A stretch of 64,000 nt of DNA from Clostridium sp. 1001271B_151109_B4 (GTDB lineage Bacteria; Bacillota; Clostridia; Clostridiales; Clostridiaceae): positions 169,890-233,889 of the forward strand of contig NZ_JADPBQ010000002.1 of NCBI RefSeq assembly GCF_015670405.1. The letters run 5' to 3'. Positions 62,769-64,000 of this stretch are shown in pieces. The position numbers and the translations under genes are program-made. Within the stretch, counting starts at the first letter, position 1. Each line of letters starts with the position of its first letter. The notes beneath the pieces were generated by a model. That model did not search any database. It saw only the letters and a program-made list of their open reading frames with translations, and was not told where the DNA came from.

Positions 62769-63860
62769 CTATTTCTTAGTAATATACTTAAAATCAGGTA
62801 TCCTATTAAGATCATATTCAACATAATCATCAACATCTAATAAATCATTTAAATCTATACATTGAACTCTTTGATTTTCATATGTTACCCAATAAAACCT
62901 TAATGATTCAGCACACATTACAGCTGTATAAATTGTATACTCATACCGTTCTAAACATTCATCATACACAATTGTATTATTTTTTTCTGATAATTCAACT
63001 AAACCAAGAGGCACTGCAACATTATTAAATAAATGAATAATATTGCTAACTCCCTCCTCTTCATCTATCCCCTTAACAGCATACTTCTTCAAAAATGATA
63101 ACCGAATAAACCTTGATGTAGAAGAACAATCTCCTGGAAGTCCCATTGCACCATCTCCCGTGAAACACTTATTTAATTTTTCTCCATTAATATCTAAAGT
63201 CTCATAATCTAAATTTCTAATATTAAAGTAATTTAATAAATTTAAACAATGCCAAGAATAGCTTGGACTATTAGTCATAACTCCCATGGAATTACGATAA
63301 ATGCTTACTCCTGTTTTATCTGGCTCAATAATAACAGCTTCACCTGTTTTATCTGAAAATATCCAATGAATTGATGGTACTTGTCCAAGTATGGGTATAT
63401 TCATTAAAGTAATTTTATTTTCAATCATATCAACAATTTCATCTACACTTTTACATCTCGTTAAAAGATATGTAACAAGAAACGGGGGCTGCACAGCTAT
63501 TGTACCTTTAGCTTTTTTATCATTATATTTAGCAAAGCAACGATAAGCTAACTGACCACCCATTACACCTTTTTCATTAACACCTTCATACAAAATTGGT
63601 GTAGATTGCATAAGCCTTATTCCTGTTCCAACAGCTGCATACTTTGATACAGTTTTTGTTTTTTCAACTATGTTATTTTCTACTCTTGTCCCACATCCAT
63701 AATAACTCTTACCTTTAGGAATATATATTATTTTACTTTCTTCAGCAATACAATTAAAATCAAAGTTTCTTCCCCATAGATGTTTATTATCTTCTGTAGT
63801 CCAACTCATAGAACTACATCCACCATTCATAGCATTTAATACTTTATTAATACTATCCAT
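62769..63860 (-). CDS. Choloylglycine hydrolase-family (linear amide C-N hydrolase) enzyme
   Basis: The enzyme is an Ntn hydrolase of the bile-salt-hydrolase/penicillin-V-acylase group. The catalytic Cys15 (NGGCSSMSW) follows a 14-residue propeptide, so autoproteolysis is needed; classical bile salt hydrolases have Cys2. GRNFDFN is the Arg/Asp motif, GVNEKGVMGG and VMTNSPSY the Asn-containing blocks, and STSRFIRLSFLKK the C-terminal Arg motif. Length (363) is a little long. Substrate (bile salt, penicillin V or acyl-homoserine lactone) cannot be told. The ATG follows GAGGTAATTC. Confidence 0.88.
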   Translation of the reverse strand: MDSINKVLNAMNGGCSSMSWTTEDNKHLWGRNFDFNCIAEESKIIYIPKGKSYYGCGTRVENNIVEKTKTVSKYAAVGTGIRLMQSTPILYEGVNEKGVMGGQLAYRCFAKYNDKKAKGTIAVQPPFLVTYLLTRCKSVDEIVDMIENKITLMNIPILGQVPSIHWIFSDKTGEAVIIEPDKTGVSIYRNSMGVMTNSPSYSWHCLNLLNYFNIRNLDYETLDINGEKLNKCFTGDGAMGLPGDCSSTSRFIRLSFLKKYAVKGIDEEEGVSNIIHLFNNVAVPLGLVELSEKNNTIVYDECLERYEYTIYTAVMCAESLRFYWVTYENQRVQCIDLNDLLDVDDYVEYDLNRIPDFKYITKK

Positions 63861-63940
63861 GAATTACCTCATTAAATTATTATTTTTTTCATCTAAATAG
63901 TATATGTAATAAATACCTAATCTTATTATAATTATAAATT

Positions 63941-64000
63941 TAAAAGGGGCTGTATCAAAATAAATTTTGATAATAGCCGATAAAAAAAGGAGGGTTCGAA
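63941..64000 (+). mobile_element. Possible left end of an insertion sequence
   Basis: AAAAGGGGCTGTATCAAAA at 63942-63960 resembles IS1182-type terminal repeats. It is followed by a strong AAAGGAGGG at 63986 just before the window edge, as if a transposase gene starts beyond it. Confidence 0.35.

Noticed and set aside
1..64000. CRISPR array or rRNA operon
   Set aside because: I found no regularly spaced direct repeats and no rRNA sequence; the only RNA gene recognised with certainty is the initiator tRNA.

Overview
The window is a piece of a low-GC, endospore-forming Clostridium (sensu stricto type) chromosome. It has an uninterrupted set of mother-cell and forespore sigma factors (sigK, sigE with spoIIGA, sigG), clostridial Fur, IreB and T-box signatures, very AT-rich spacers and frequent TTG/GTG starts with strong Shine-Dalgarno sites. 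Nearly all genes are on the minus strand.

Positions 1-25.5 kb are a conserved housekeeping block, read right to left: alaS (behind a T-box leader), ireB, ruvX, a DUF1292 gene, fur, rnj, typA, mltG, the tRNA U34 hydroxylation/methylation pair trhP-trmR, udk, a penicillin-binding protein, sigK, pilT, ftsZ, spoIIGA-sigE, sigG, a YlmC-type gene and the start of nrdR. Upstream of alaS lie two AI-2E/YtvI-type permeases, a PRC-barrel protein and an AraC-type regulator whose receiver domain is almost entirely missing.

Positions 26-37 kb centre on a lactate-oxidation operon: GntR regulator, LrgA-LrgB, EtfB, EtfA with a ferredoxin domain, and an FAD-dependent lactate dehydrogenase. Two identical 19-bp palindromes mark the probable operators. 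A histidinol-phosphatase, a Zn-ribbon protein, small hypothetical genes and a lone PTS IIC follow.

Positions 37-46 kb hold larB-larC (nickel-pincer cofactor), a ferredoxin-type aldo/keto reductase, a YoaK protein, a soluble PAS/GAF histidine kinase, a glyoxalase-fold protein and pepA.

Positions 46-52 kb hold a CjaA-like cysteine ABC transporter. It is preceded by a 41-codon cysteine-rich ORF and an intrinsic terminator, the layout of a ribosome-mediated attenuator. Next to it, a preQ1-I riboswitch precedes an ECF S component and a radical SAM protein, probably a queuosine-precursor salvage unit.

Positions 52-64 kb are accessory and partly decayed: a solute-binding/EAL fusion, an FMN-binding membrane protein, initiator tRNA-Met, three HXXEE-family membrane proteins with two TetR regulators (one frameshifted), MATE and GNAT remnants, an EFR1-type ferredoxin gene with a nonsense codon next to a MarR gene with palindromic operators, an IS3-like inverted-repeat remnant, and a choloylglycine-hydrolase-family enzyme.
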